This document shows, in pieces, positions 15,183 to 23,700 of a stretch of 36,486 nucleotides of DNA (position 1 is its first letter; each line of letters begins with the position of its first letter). The stretch is from Hyphomicrobiales bacterium (GTDB taxonomy: Bacteria; Pseudomonadota; Alphaproteobacteria; Rhizobiales; Devosiaceae). Position numbers and translations under genes: made by a program. The stretch covers positions 1 through 36,486 of the forward strand of contig JAMONS010000065.1 in assembly GCA_027065555.1 (NCBI GenBank), given 5' to 3'. Under the pieces are notes generated by a model. The model worked only from the letters and a program-made list of their open reading frames with translations. It did no database searches and had not been told where the DNA came from.

Positions 15183-15518
15183 ATACAGTTCTTGCCCGAT
15201 GGTCTCTCGCCTCTAGTTGCTTTGGGCTTGGCGGCTTAGCGTTTGATAGGATACCAAGAAAGCCTTTAGATGGATTATCACCATCGTAGCACTCAATTTA
15301 CTTCGCCGTGCAATTTTCGGGTAGGGGTATAGTTTTTTGTTATTATCTCTCTCTAACCAAAATCCCAAATATTATAACTGCCCCATTTTCGCCCTCAACA
15401 TTACAAAATTGTAATGTTTATGTCACGAGTTGGAAAGGTGAGTAAGAGTAACTATATTCTAGCTGTTGAGGGCAAAATCTATTTGAGAAGAAAATTAAAA
15501 CTTATTGGAGAAAATAAA
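15183..15518 (+). other. gene-free stretch upstream of the DegP gene
   Basis: About 335 bases without a convincing gene. The left 200 bases show nothing I can name. The right part holds a nested inverted repeat (15385-15478) and a GGAG ribosome site at 15507-15510. An ATG at 15414 is in frame with the protease gene but would add 35 non-conserved residues before a clear signal peptide, so it is not used here. CCCCATTTTC at 15381-15390 resembles a heat-shock sigma -10 element, but no matching CTTG box was found upstream. Confidence 0.5.
15385..15478 (+). promoter_or_regulatory. nested inverted repeats in the degP leader
   Basis: The inner palindrome is AACATTACAA (15397-15406), a 2-base spacer and TTGTAATGTT (15409-15418): 10 perfect base pairs. 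The outer arms are at 15385-15399 and 15465-15478 (GTTGAGGGCAAAAT pairs with ATTTTcGCCCTCAAC, with one bulged C). The inner element has the form of a dimeric regulator operator. The outer arms could fold in the transcript into a closed leader structure 40 bases before the start codon. Confidence 0.5.
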
Positions 15519-17000
15519 ATGACTATAATACTCAAACCCACTCGCAAATTGCTTAGTGCCTCAGCTCTTGGCATAGCACTAACATTTGGCACATTAGGCG
15601 GTGCATCCCTTTTAGCGACAACAGCTATTGCACAAGTTAGCGTTAGCGCAATGCCTAGCTCTTTTGCAGATTTAGTTGAAGCGGTAAAACCAGCTGTGGT
15701 TTCAATTCAAGTTGAGGGCAAACAGCAAGTTACTCGTTTTAATCGCCCAAATGGGTTTAATTTTGATTTCCCTGACTTGCCAGAAGATCATCCATTTCGT
15801 CGTTTCTTTGAAGAATTTGGCACACCAAATCAGCCCCAAGCACCAAAAGAGCGCACCTTTCGAGCGGCAGGTTCTGGCTTTGTTATTTCGCAAGATGGTT
15901 ATATTGTAACCAATAATCACGTTGTAGATATGGCCGATAAAGTTACAGTAATTTTTGATAATGGTGATGAATTAGAAGCAACAATTATTGGAACGGACGA
16001 ACGCACAGATCTTGCCCTATTAAAAGTGAAGAGCAAAGAGGATCTTCCTTTTGTTAAATTTGCCGATGATGAAGGCCGCATTGGTGATTGGGTAGTTGCA
16101 GTTGGTAATCCGTTTGGACTTGGTAGCTCAGTAACCGCTGGAATTATTTCAGGTCGAGGACGTGATATTGGCGGCAATTCTTATGGTGATTTTTTGCAAA
16201 TTGATGCGGCAATTAATCGTGGTAATTCTGGTGGCCCTGCCTTTAATTTAAGTGGCGAAGTAGTTGGTGTTAACACCGCAATTTTCTCACCAAATGGTGG
16301 TAATGTCGGCATTGCATTTGCCATTCCTAGCTCAATCGCAAAACAAATTGTCAATGACCTTAGAGACGATGGTGATGTAACTCGTGGGTTTTTAGGCGTT
16401 TCAATTCAAGATGTAACAAGAGATATTGCAAATTCAGTTGGTCTGCCAACCGCACGTGGTGCATTGGTTACGCAATTAACTGATGGCGCACCAGCGGCAA
16501 GTGCTGGCATTAAAGCTGGCGATATTATTGTTGAGGTTAATGGACAACCAATAGATGACGCTAAAGATCTATCTCGTACGGTTGGCTCAATCGCTCCAGA
16601 AGAAAAAGTAAACATAAAAATCTGGCGACAAGGCAAAAATATTAAATTGAAAGTAAAATTGGCGACCCTTGATGAGGATATGTTAAAAGCACCAATTCCG
16701 CAAAAAGAAATTCCACAAGAACCGCTTGAGCCGCAGACCTCTAGCATTGGCCTAATCGTTATGCCACAAGATGATGGTGCTGGTTTAGTAGTTGAAGGCG
16801 TAAAAGAAGATAGCACGGCTGCCGCTAAAGGTTTTATGGCTGGTGATATTATTTTAGAAGTCGATAATCTACCAGTTAGCAATATTCAAGAGCTTGAAAC
16901 TATCTTAGAAGATGTAAAAGCCTCAGGCCGAGAAACAGTGCTTATAAAAGTAGATAGACAAGGTAATATTAGGTTTATTGGCTTACCCTTAAGCGAATAA
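15519..17000 (+). CDS. degP: periplasmic serine protease of the DegP/HtrA (Do) family
   Basis: A 493-residue periplasmic protease/chaperone that degrades misfolded envelope proteins. The signal peptide runs to about residue 38 (TAIAQ). The trypsin-like domain carries the triad H134 (TNNHVVD), D164 (ERTDLALL) and S237 (RGNSGGPAF). A Phe/Pro-rich LA-like loop (PNGFNFDFPDLPEDHPFRRF) lies between signal and protease. Two PDZ domains follow (about 280-375 and 395-490), with GFLGVSIQDVT and GDIILEVDN. The start at 15519 is chosen because GGAG lies 8 bases upstream and the signal peptide begins there. It sits between ccmH and a regulator/kinase pair, the usual rhizobial context, suggesting envelope-stress control. 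It could also be called MucD or DegQ; substrates are not visible. Confidence 0.93.
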   Translation: MTIILKPTRKLLSASALGIALTFGTLGGASLLATTAIAQVSVSAMPSSFADLVEAVKPAVVSIQVEGKQQVTRFNRPNGFNFDFPDLPEDHPFRRFFEEFGTPNQPQAPKERTFRAAGSGFVISQDGYIVTNNHVVDMADKVTVIFDNGDELEATIIGTDERTDLALLKVKSKEDLPFVKFADDEGRIGDWVVAVGNPFGLGSSVTAGIISGRGRDIGGNSYGDFLQIDAAINRGNSGGPAFNLSGEVVGVNTAIFSPNGGNVGIAFAIPSSIAKQIVNDLRDDGDVTRGFLGVSIQDVTRDIANSVGLPTARGALVTQLTDGAPAASAGIKAGDIIVEVNGQPIDDAKDLSRTVGSIAPEEKVNIKIWRQGKNIKLKVKLATLDEDMLKAPIPQKEIPQEPLEPQTSSIGLIVMPQDDGAGLVVEGVKEDSTAAAKGFMAGDIILEVDNLPVSNIQELETILEDVKASGRETVLIKVDRQGNIRFIGLPLSE

Positions 17001-17005
17001 ATCTA

Positions 17006-17042
17006 TATCGACCCCGATATTTGTCCCATTTCGGGGTCGATA
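17006..17042 (+). terminator. strong hairpin between degP and the regulator gene
   Basis: TATCGACCCCGA (17006-17017) pairs perfectly with TCGGGGTCGATA (17031-17042), leaving a 13-base loop. The stem is the most GC-rich feature nearby. It begins 5 bases after the degP stop. No T-run follows, so it may act as an mRNA 3'-end stabiliser or a processing/partial termination site, rather than as a classic terminator. Confidence 0.55.
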
Positions 17043-17077
17043 CATAAATATAAAACTAACAGCAGGAGAGCAGAATT

Positions 17078-17749
17078 ATGAAAATCCTTCTAATAGAAGA
17101 CGATCGTGAGGCTGCTAATTATCTTATTCAAGCTCTTGATGAAGCAGGGCACGTAACCCACCATGCAAGCGATGGTGAAACGGGTTATGCGATGGCAAGT
17201 GATATGGATTATGACGTACTAATAATCGATCGCATGTTGCCCCGCCGAGACGGGCTTTCAATTATCGAAAGCATACGAGCAGAGGGCGATAAAACTCCTG
17301 TGCTTATTCTTTCGGCGCTTGGTGAGGTTGATGATAGGGTTACGGGTTTGCGTGCAGGGGGCGATGATTACCTGACCAAGCCCTATGCTTTTTCTGAATT
17401 ATTGGCTCGGGTTGAAATTTTAGCACGACGCTCAAACCCATTAGAGGCTACAAATAGTTTTTCTGTCGGTGATCTAAAGTTAGATAGATTATCAAGAAAA
17501 ATAACACGAGATGGCAAAGACATATTATTGCAACCACGTGAGTTTCGACTACTTGAATATTTAATGAAACATGCAGGGCAAGTAGTAACCAGAACCATGT
17601 TGCTTGAAAATGTCTGGGATTATCATTTTGATCCGCAAACCAACGTAATAGACGTGCATATTTCTCGCCTAAGAGCAAAAATTGATAAGGGTTTTAATAA
17701 AAGCCTATTACAAACCATTCGTGGTGCGGGGTATATGATAAGTGGCTAG
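17078..17749 (+). CDS. OmpR-family response regulator
   Basis: A 223-residue two-component regulator. The receiver domain has E7-D8-D9, phospho-acceptor D51 (LIIDRMLP), S79 in ILSALGE and the LTKPY lysine near 101. The DNA-binding winged helix (about 127-223) contains LLQPREFRLLEYLMKHAGQVV and NVIDVHISRLRAKI. It is closest to CzcR/CopR/QseB-type regulators. GGAGAG precedes the ATG. The kinase gene starts with GTG inside the last codons (8-base overlap), so the two are co-translated. Its location directly after degP, conserved in rhizobia, suggests it senses envelope or metal stress, but the signal is unknown. Confidence 0.88.
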   Translation: MKILLIEDDREAANYLIQALDEAGHVTHHASDGETGYAMASDMDYDVLIIDRMLPRRDGLSIIESIRAEGDKTPVLILSALGEVDDRVTGLRAGGDDYLTKPYAFSELLARVEILARRSNPLEATNSFSVGDLKLDRLSRKITRDGKDILLQPREFRLLEYLMKHAGQVVTRTMLLENVWDYHFDPQTNVIDVHISRLRAKIDKGFNKSLLQTIRGAGYMISG

Positions 17750-19145
17750 TATTCTTCGTCTTTGGCGCACCACAACTTTTCGCCTCACTGCCATTTTTAT
17801 TTTGATTTTTGTTGTAGCCTCAATTTCCCTTTTGGCTTTCATGGCATATCAATCTTCTATTCAAATTCAGCGTAATCAAATCCGTGAGATTGAGCAAGAA
17901 ATAGTTGAAATAAACCGCATAGAAGAAAACCGCTCTTTAAGGTCTGCGGCAAAGGCTGTGCAAATATTATCCAGACGTCCGGGAAACGGTATTTATTATC
18001 TTGGTGATGGTGAGGGGCGCATGTTGGTAGGTAATGTTACAACCTTCCCAAGTAATGTGCTGATGAATGATGGTATTTTCACTATTGATTATAGTCGTGA
18101 AAGAGCCTTCGCAGCTGACAATAATCGCAAACGATTTAAGGGTTATGCCCTATTAAAATCCACCGAATTAGGTGATGGTTTTAGGCTTATTGTTGGGCGT
18201 GATATTGTTGAGCGGCGTGGTTATACGGCAATTATATTTAGAGGTTTTTTGTTTGGGGTTATCGGCATTGTTGTGCTTTCGCTAATTACGGGGGTGCTAA
18301 GCGCAATGCGAGTGCTTAAACGTATTGATAGCATTTCTAATACTTCAGATAAAATTATGTCAGGAAATCTATCAGAGCGTATTGCTGTAACTAAACGCAA
18401 TGATGAATATGATAGGCTAGCAACTTCGTTAAATGATATGCTTGATAGGATTGAGCAACTAATGCTTGGGCTTAAAGAGGTTAGCGATAATGTGGCGCAC
18501 GATCTAAAAACCCCGCTCACCAGAATGCGCAATAAAGCAGAGGCAGCTCTAAGGAAAAGCGCAAGCGCCAAAGATAGAACAAAGGCGCTAGAAGAAAATA
18601 TTAAAGAGAGCGACAATCTGATTAGGACATTTAATGCTTTATTGCTAATCGCTCGTGTTGAAGCAGGAACACCATCTGGCTCTTTTTCTCAATTTGATAT
18701 AAATGAAACCATCAATGATATTGCTGAACTATATTTGCCAGTTGCAGAAGATGCAGGTTTTTTGCTTTCAACAAATATTTCGGGCAAAATAAATATTTTT
18801 GCAAATCGTGAACTTGTTGGACAAGCATTAGTAAATCTGCTTGAGAATGCCATAAAATATGCTAGCAATAGTGACAAAGAAAATTTGCAAATAATTCTTG
18901 GCACAAGAGAAGATAATGGCAAAGTCGAAATTGAGGTTTCAGATAATGGTAGGGGCATTGCCAAAGATGACAGGACACGTGCAACTGAGCGCTTTGTCCG
19001 CTTGGAAAAAAGCCGCACAGAACCGGGTTCTGGCTTGGGACTTTCTTTGGTCAAAGCCGTTGCCAAATTGCATAAGGGCGAACTTAGGCTTGAGGATAAT
19101 AAATCAGGCCTACGAGCCATTATTTCTTTACCAAAAACTGGCTAG
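17742..19145 (+). CDS. sensor histidine kinase, partner of the upstream regulator
   Basis: A 467-residue membrane kinase. It has membrane segments at about 14-34 and 163-185, a periplasmic sensor of about 125 residues, a HAMP domain (about 186-240), and a HisKA domain with H253 in NVAHDLKTPLTR. The ATPase domain has NLLENAIKYAS, SDNGRGIAKDD, and GSGLGLSLVKA. Translation starts with GTG at 17742, overlapping the regulator's TAG; the only other starts lie beyond the first membrane segment, so GTG is required. Architecture matches CzcS/QseC-like sensors. It is followed 24 bases later by glnE, a neighbour conserved in rhizobia. Confidence 0.88.
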   Translation: MASILRLWRTTTFRLTAIFILIFVVASISLLAFMAYQSSIQIQRNQIREIEQEIVEINRIEENRSLRSAAKAVQILSRRPGNGIYYLGDGEGRMLVGNVTTFPSNVLMNDGIFTIDYSRERAFAADNNRKRFKGYALLKSTELGDGFRLIVGRDIVERRGYTAIIFRGFLFGVIGIVVLSLITGVLSAMRVLKRIDSISNTSDKIMSGNLSERIAVTKRNDEYDRLATSLNDMLDRIEQLMLGLKEVSDNVAHDLKTPLTRMRNKAEAALRKSASAKDRTKALEENIKESDNLIRTFNALLLIARVEAGTPSGSFSQFDINETINDIAELYLPVAEDAGFLLSTNISGKINIFANRELVGQALVNLLENAIKYASNSDKENLQIILGTREDNGKVEIEVSDNGRGIAKDDRTRATERFVRLEKSRTEPGSGLGLSLVKAVAKLHKGELRLEDNKSGLRAIISLPKTG

Positions 19146-19169
19146 ATTTTTAGATGTTGAGACAAGCAC

Positions 19170-22055
19170 ATGAAACTCATAAGTCAGCTTGTTCCATTGC
19201 CAAAAATTGCAGGCGAGGCTTTTAGCCACTTAAGTGAAGGGCTTGAGGAAAAGCAAAAACAAATGGTTTTAAAGGCAAAAGCTAACCTTGAACCATTATT
19301 AAATTCCTCCCCCTATCTATTTGAAATTGCAAACAAAGATAGCGCATTTTTATGTAATGCTTTAGATGCTCCTATTGATGAGGTCTTGCAAAAATTATTA
19401 AATGATTTGCAACAGTTCGGCAAAGAAACTGATGATGAACAACAGCTAAGCCAAACATTACGAAAGACAAAAAAACGCATTGCCCTATTGCTAGCTATTG
19501 CTGAAACTGGCAGGATTTTAAGGGTAAAAGAAACTACCGCCATTTTAGCCGATTTTGCTGATATTGCACTTGGCGCATGTTTAGATTTTCTTATGCGTCA
19601 GGCCTATGAAAAGGGTGACTTATTATTACCAAAAGAAAAAGCCAATGCACTTAATTCTGGCGTGGCAATTTTTGCCTTAGGAAAACACGGAGGACAAGAG
19701 TTAAATTATTCTTCTGATATTGATATTGTAGCATTTTTTGATGCTGAAATTGGCGTGCTAAAAAACCCGCACGAGGCAGTAAAATTCTATACGAAATTGC
19801 TTAGAAAACTTGTTGAATTGATGGATAATAGATCGCACGAGGGATATGTTTTCAGAACCGATTTGCGCCTACGTCCAGATCCGGGATCAACCCCCATTGC
19901 AATTTCTATTTATGGCGCATTAGCCTATTATGAGCAGCGTGGGCAAAATTGGGAGCGTGCCGCATGGATTAAAGCACGCCTTGCGGCAGGGGACAAAAAT
20001 GTTAGCGAAAATTTCCTAAAACAACTCATGCCATTTATTTGGCGCAAACATTTAGATTTTGCTACCATTGCCGATATTCAAGCTATGAAGCGGCAAATAA
20101 ATATTTCTAAAAATGTTGGTCATGCTCGAGTTGAAGGGCATAATGTAAAATTGGGGCGAGGGGGCATTCGTGAAATTGAGTTTTTTGTGCAAACGCAACA
20201 ACTCATTGCAGGGGGCAGGGATTTAAGTTTGCGTACTCGCCCAACAATAAAATCGCTTGAGGCACTTGGCAAAGCTAAATGGATTTCTCAAAAGGCAGTT
20301 AGCGAGTTAAAAAAGGCCTATTATTATTTGCGTGAAGTTGAAAACCGTTTGCAAATGATAAATGATGAGCAAACCCATATTATGCCCGAAACAGAGCAGG
20401 GTGTGGCAATGATTGCCAAACTAATGGGCGAAGAGGATATTGCACAATTTAAGGAAAAATATCGCTCAATATTGGCAATAGTAATGAATTATTATGCGCA
20501 ATTATTCATCGAGCAACAAACGCTAGCTAGCGATATTGGCTCTTTGGTTTTTACTGGTACAGACGATGATCCTGCAACATTAGATAGTTTGCAGGCGCTA
20601 GGTTTTAACGATGCAACCCTAGCTTCAAGCACTATTCGCAAATGGCATTATGGCTCTTATCCAGCAACTCGTGCCGCCGCCTCTCGTGCGCATTTAACTG
20701 AATTATTACCCAATTTACTAAAGTCCTTAGCCCAAGCTGGCAATGCAGATGAGGCCTTAGCTCGTTTTGATAATTTCCTTAGTAAATTCCCAAGCGGAGT
20801 GCAGCTTTTTTCCCTTCTTAGAAGCAATGAAAATATTTGCCACACACTAGTTGCCTTTATGGCAAGTGCCCCAAGAATGGCAGAACAAGTTATCCATCGG
20901 GCGCATGTTATGGACGGGTTAATTGATCCTGCATTTGGCGAGGGGATTAGCTCAAGCGATATTTTAATTGATAAAGTTTCTAGTTTTTTAGGCCAAGCCA
21001 ACTCGTTTGAAGATCTAATAGATAGAGCCAGAATTATCGGGCAAGAGCAAAAATTTCTCATTGGTGCTGGTTTTATTTCAGGTACGTTAAGCGCTAAATT
21101 GGCAGGTCAGCAATTCACAAACCTAGCGCAAACTCTATTGCAAAATCTGTTTGGCGCTGTGCAACAAGAATTTACTAAAAAGCACGGCAAAATTGAGGGG
21201 GCGCAAACCGCTTTGCTTGCCTTTGGTAAAATGGGCAGTTTTGAGATGAGCGCCACATCAGATCTAGATTTTATCTTGCTTTATGATGCGCCAAAAAACA
21301 GCGAATTTTCAGATGGCGCTCGCCCCCTAGCGCAAAATCAATATTTTTCTCGTCTTACGCAAAGGCTCGTGGCGGCACTAAGTGCGCCAACTGCTGAGGG
21401 TGTTTTATATGAAACAGATATGCGCCTTCGCCCATCGGGCAATGCTGGCCCGCTTGCCACCAGTCTAAGCGCCTTTATTAAATATCAAAAAGAAAAAGCG
21501 TGGACGTGGGAGCATTTAGCGCTAACTCGTGCAAGAGTTGTGGCAGGTGAAACAGCCTTAAGTAAGGAAATTAGCTTAGCTTTGAGCGATATTTTAACGC
21601 AAGATTTTGACAAAGAAAAAATAATAGTAGATGTAAAAGACATGCGTGCATTAATTGCCAAAGAGCGCAAACCACATCATAATTTAGACCTAAAACTTAT
21701 AAATGGCGGCTTTATTGATATTGAATTTTTATTGCAATCAGCACAATTATTGCAGGGTGAAAACTTAACAAATATTGCGAACAATCCAAATGCAATAATA
21801 AAAAAATTAGGTGAGTTAGGGGTTATAAAGAAAGCCGATAGATTGCTTGAAATTCACAACACTTATACTATTATATTACAAGCAATGTCTATTTGTTTGC
21901 CTAGTCCGATGGATTTTTCTAGCTGGAGCAATGCCTTTAAGGATTTACTAGCGCAGCTAACTAACTACCCAAATTTCTCTCTTTTAGAGCAAGAAGTTGA
22001 GCAAATGTCTAAGCAGGTTTTAGGAATTACAAATGAATATTATAATAATGCCTAA
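19170..22055 (+). CDS. glnE: bifunctional glutamine synthetase adenylyltransferase/adenylyl-removing enzyme
   Basis: A 961-residue cytoplasmic enzyme that adenylylates (inactivates) and deadenylylates glutamine synthetase under control of PII protein and glutamine. The two homologous nucleotidyltransferase halves are visible. The N-terminal one has ALGKHGGQELNYSSDIDIVAF (about 170-190) with the DxD metal site and RTDLRLRPDPGSTP. The C-terminal one has AFGKMGSFEMSATSDLDFILL (about 684-704), YETDMRLRPSGNAG and an HHNLDLKLINGGFIDIEFL end motif. A helical linker separates them. Length is close to the usual 950-1000. Its TAA overlaps the stop codon of the convergent histidine kinase by 4 bases. 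PII (glnB) and glnA are not in the window. Confidence 0.96.
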   Translation: MKLISQLVPLPKIAGEAFSHLSEGLEEKQKQMVLKAKANLEPLLNSSPYLFEIANKDSAFLCNALDAPIDEVLQKLLNDLQQFGKETDDEQQLSQTLRKTKKRIALLLAIAETGRILRVKETTAILADFADIALGACLDFLMRQAYEKGDLLLPKEKANALNSGVAIFALGKHGGQELNYSSDIDIVAFFDAEIGVLKNPHEAVKFYTKLLRKLVELMDNRSHEGYVFRTDLRLRPDPGSTPIAISIYGALAYYEQRGQNWERAAWIKARLAAGDKNVSENFLKQLMPFIWRKHLDFATIADIQAMKRQINISKNVGHARVEGHNVKLGRGGIREIEFFVQTQQLIAGGRDLSLRTRPTIKSLEALGKAKWISQKAVSELKKAYYYLREVENRLQMINDEQTHIMPETEQGVAMIAKLMGEEDIAQFKEKYRSILAIVMNYYAQLFIEQQTLASDIGSLVFTGTDDDPATLDSLQALGFNDATLASSTIRKWHYGSYPATRAAASRAHLTELLPNLLKSLAQAGNADEALARFDNFLSKFPSGVQLFSLLRSNENICHTLVAFMASAPRMAEQVIHRAHVMDGLIDPAFGEGISSSDILIDKVSSFLGQANSFEDLIDRARIIGQEQKFLIGAGFISGTLSAKLAGQQFTNLAQTLLQNLFGAVQQEFTKKHGKIEGAQTALLAFGKMGSFEMSATSDLDFILLYDAPKNSEFSDGARPLAQNQYFSRLTQRLVAALSAPTAEGVLYETDMRLRPSGNAGPLATSLSAFIKYQKEKAWTWEHLALTRARVVAGETALSKEISLALSDILTQDFDKEKIIVDVKDMRALIAKERKPHHNLDLKLINGGFIDIEFLLQSAQLLQGENLTNIANNPNAIIKKLGELGVIKKADRLLEIHNTYTIILQAMSICLPSPMDFSSWSNAFKDLLAQLTNYPNFSLLEQEVEQMSKQVLGITNEYYNNA

Positions 22056-23413
22056 GCTACTTGTGCGCTCTGCGTTTCACTAACCCTATTTGGCAATGAA
22101 ATCGCCACACTAGTACCAACCGCAGGGCTTGAATCAATCGCCAACTCACCACCAAATAATTCAGCAATAGTGCGTGAAATTGCAATGCCAAGGCCCATGC
22201 CACCCTCACGAGTAAAGGCACTATCACCCAACACAAATGGTTGCGAAAGATCAGCGATGCGCTCGGGCGACATGCCAATTCCAGTATCTGCTATTTCTAG
22301 CACTACGCCATCATCGCCACTCCATATATTGATATTTATTTTACCGCCCTTTGGTGTAAATTGAATAGCATTTTCAACAATATTGCCAATCATTCTCTCA
22401 CAGCACATTCTATCAATATATAATTGAGTTTCATCACATGCACTAACCATTAATTTTACACCAGCTTTTTTGGCACGAGAGCGATATTTATTTTCAACAT
22501 TAGAAATTAAATCAGCAAATATAATATCCTCATTGCGCAAGATTAATTCACCGCCCTCTAATTGTGCCAATTCTAAAATTTCAGAAAATGACATCAGTAG
22601 TTTTTCACCAGATATTTTTATATCATTGATATAGGCAAGATATTTTTTATCACCAAGAGGGCCATAAGTCTGATGGGCAATTAAATCAGCAAAACCAATA
22701 ATATGATTTAGCGGTGTTCTAACATCATGGCTAAGATGTGCCAAAAAAGAAGTCTTGGAGCGGCTGGCAGCTTCCGCCTTGATGGTTTCTTGATGTAATT
22801 GTTTTACTAATTTACGTTGATTTTTTCTATTTTCTTCAAGTTCTTTTTGTAATTTAATTTTTTCAGAAACATCAGAAATTATCGTAATAAAACCATCATC
22901 GCCTATTGGTCTTTCATCAATAAAAATTGCATCACCGTGCTGATTTATAATTTCAATTTGCCGAACTAGTTCTTCATCACTTATTATTTTGTAGTTATTT
23001 TCAGACTTTATTTTACCCATTATTTCAATATAACAAGTGCCCTTTTTTGCCTCCTCAAAAGACAGTTTTAACCTATCTCGATAATATGAATTGCAGGCGA
23101 CTAATTTCCCATTGCTACACCAAATCGCCGCCCCAAAAGGCAAATTATCATTTAGCCAATCATTGTTGGTTACTTGATTTATCTGACTCTCACTATCAGT
23201 TGTGCGTCTTGCGCTTATTAAAGATAGTAGCAAAATCGCTAACGCAAGCCCGATAGAGCCACGAATAATAACTGGATTTTCTAGAGCATTACTAGATATT
23301 AAATTGCTTGTTGTTTGTGCATCATAAGAGATAGATAAAATGAGCGTTGCAAAAATAATTATTGCGACTAACCACCATCTTAATGTCATGAACTCTAAAC
23401 CAACTCTACTCAT
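22052..23413 (-). CDS. PAS-domain sensor histidine kinase
   Basis: A 453-residue membrane kinase. Two N-terminal membrane segments (about 13-30 and 49-67) flank only about 18 periplasmic residues, so sensing is likely cytoplasmic or within the membrane. A PAS-like domain follows (about 83-185, with LPFGAAIWCSNGKLVACN), then a coiled coil (185-215), HisKA with H229 in LAHLSHDVRTPLNHIIGFADL, and an ATPase domain with NIVENAIQFTP, ADTGIGM and GGMGLGIAISRTIAELFGGEL. The H-box resembles DivJ/PleC/PdhS-type kinases, which control the cell cycle through DivK in alphaproteobacteria; this link is a guess. No response regulator lies beside it. It converges on glnE with a 4-base overlap. Confidence 0.82.
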   Translation of the reverse strand: MSRVGLEFMTLRWWLVAIIIFATLILSISYDAQTTSNLISSNALENPVIIRGSIGLALAILLLSLISARRTTDSESQINQVTNNDWLNDNLPFGAAIWCSNGKLVACNSYYRDRLKLSFEEAKKGTCYIEIMGKIKSENNYKIISDEELVRQIEIINQHGDAIFIDERPIGDDGFITIISDVSEKIKLQKELEENRKNQRKLVKQLHQETIKAEAASRSKTSFLAHLSHDVRTPLNHIIGFADLIAHQTYGPLGDKKYLAYINDIKISGEKLLMSFSEILELAQLEGGELILRNEDIIFADLISNVENKYRSRAKKAGVKLMVSACDETQLYIDRMCCERMIGNIVENAIQFTPKGGKININIWSGDDGVVLEIADTGIGMSPERIADLSQPFVLGDSAFTREGGMGLGIAISRTIAELFGGELAIDSSPAVGTSVAISLPNRVSETQSAQVA

Positions 23414-23503
23414 TGCTAGATATTCCCTCGAGCATTAGTAAAATTGCGCTTAAATCATTCATTAGTGGCTACCCTTTTTTAAATACTGCTTATTAATAAC
23501 TCA

Positions 23504-23515
23504 AGCGCTAGCGCT
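23504..23515. promoter_or_regulatory. 12-bp perfect palindrome upstream of the PAS kinase
   Basis: AGCGCTAGCGCT is self-complementary and lies about 90 bases upstream of the kinase start, within a 287-base AT-rich gap between pepN and the kinase. It is GC-rich relative to its surroundings. It may be an operator. The remainder of the gap shows only an imperfect hairpin near 23643-23696, downstream of pepN. Confidence 0.25.
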
Positions 23516-23642
23516 GATATTGAATAAGTTAGTGATTTGATTTGTTGAGTAACATATTGAATCAATTAGCAAACATTTGTCTATAGGTTTTTTAATGCTT
23601 TTTTAACTAAAAGGAAATTAACGAGTCGATTGAATCACTTAG

Positions 23643-23696
23643 CGGATAAAATATTTTTCTAGCGCCTGTGAATTTTTATGTATGAAATATTTTTAT
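23643..23696 (-). terminator. imperfect hairpin downstream of pepN
   Basis: On the minus strand the sequence just past the pepN stop can pair GGATAAAAATATTTC with a near-complementary GAAAAATATTTTATCC about 25 bases later, with one bulge. The stem is AT-rich with no clear T-tract beyond it, so this is a weak candidate. Confidence 0.25.
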
Positions 23697-23700
23697 CCCT

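Noticed and set aside
15381-15390. CCCCATTTTC as a heat-shock sigma factor -10 box for degP
   Set aside because: No CTTG-type -35 element was found at a suitable distance upstream.
15414-15518. 35-codon N-terminal extension of the DegP gene
   Set aside because: The extension starts inside the inner palindrome, lacks a ribosome site and would bury the signal peptide.
16406-16882. 158-codon minus-strand ORF inside degP
   Set aside because: It lies wholly within the PDZ region of the protease gene, is Ser/Ile/Pro-rich as typical of shadow frames, and has no ribosome site.
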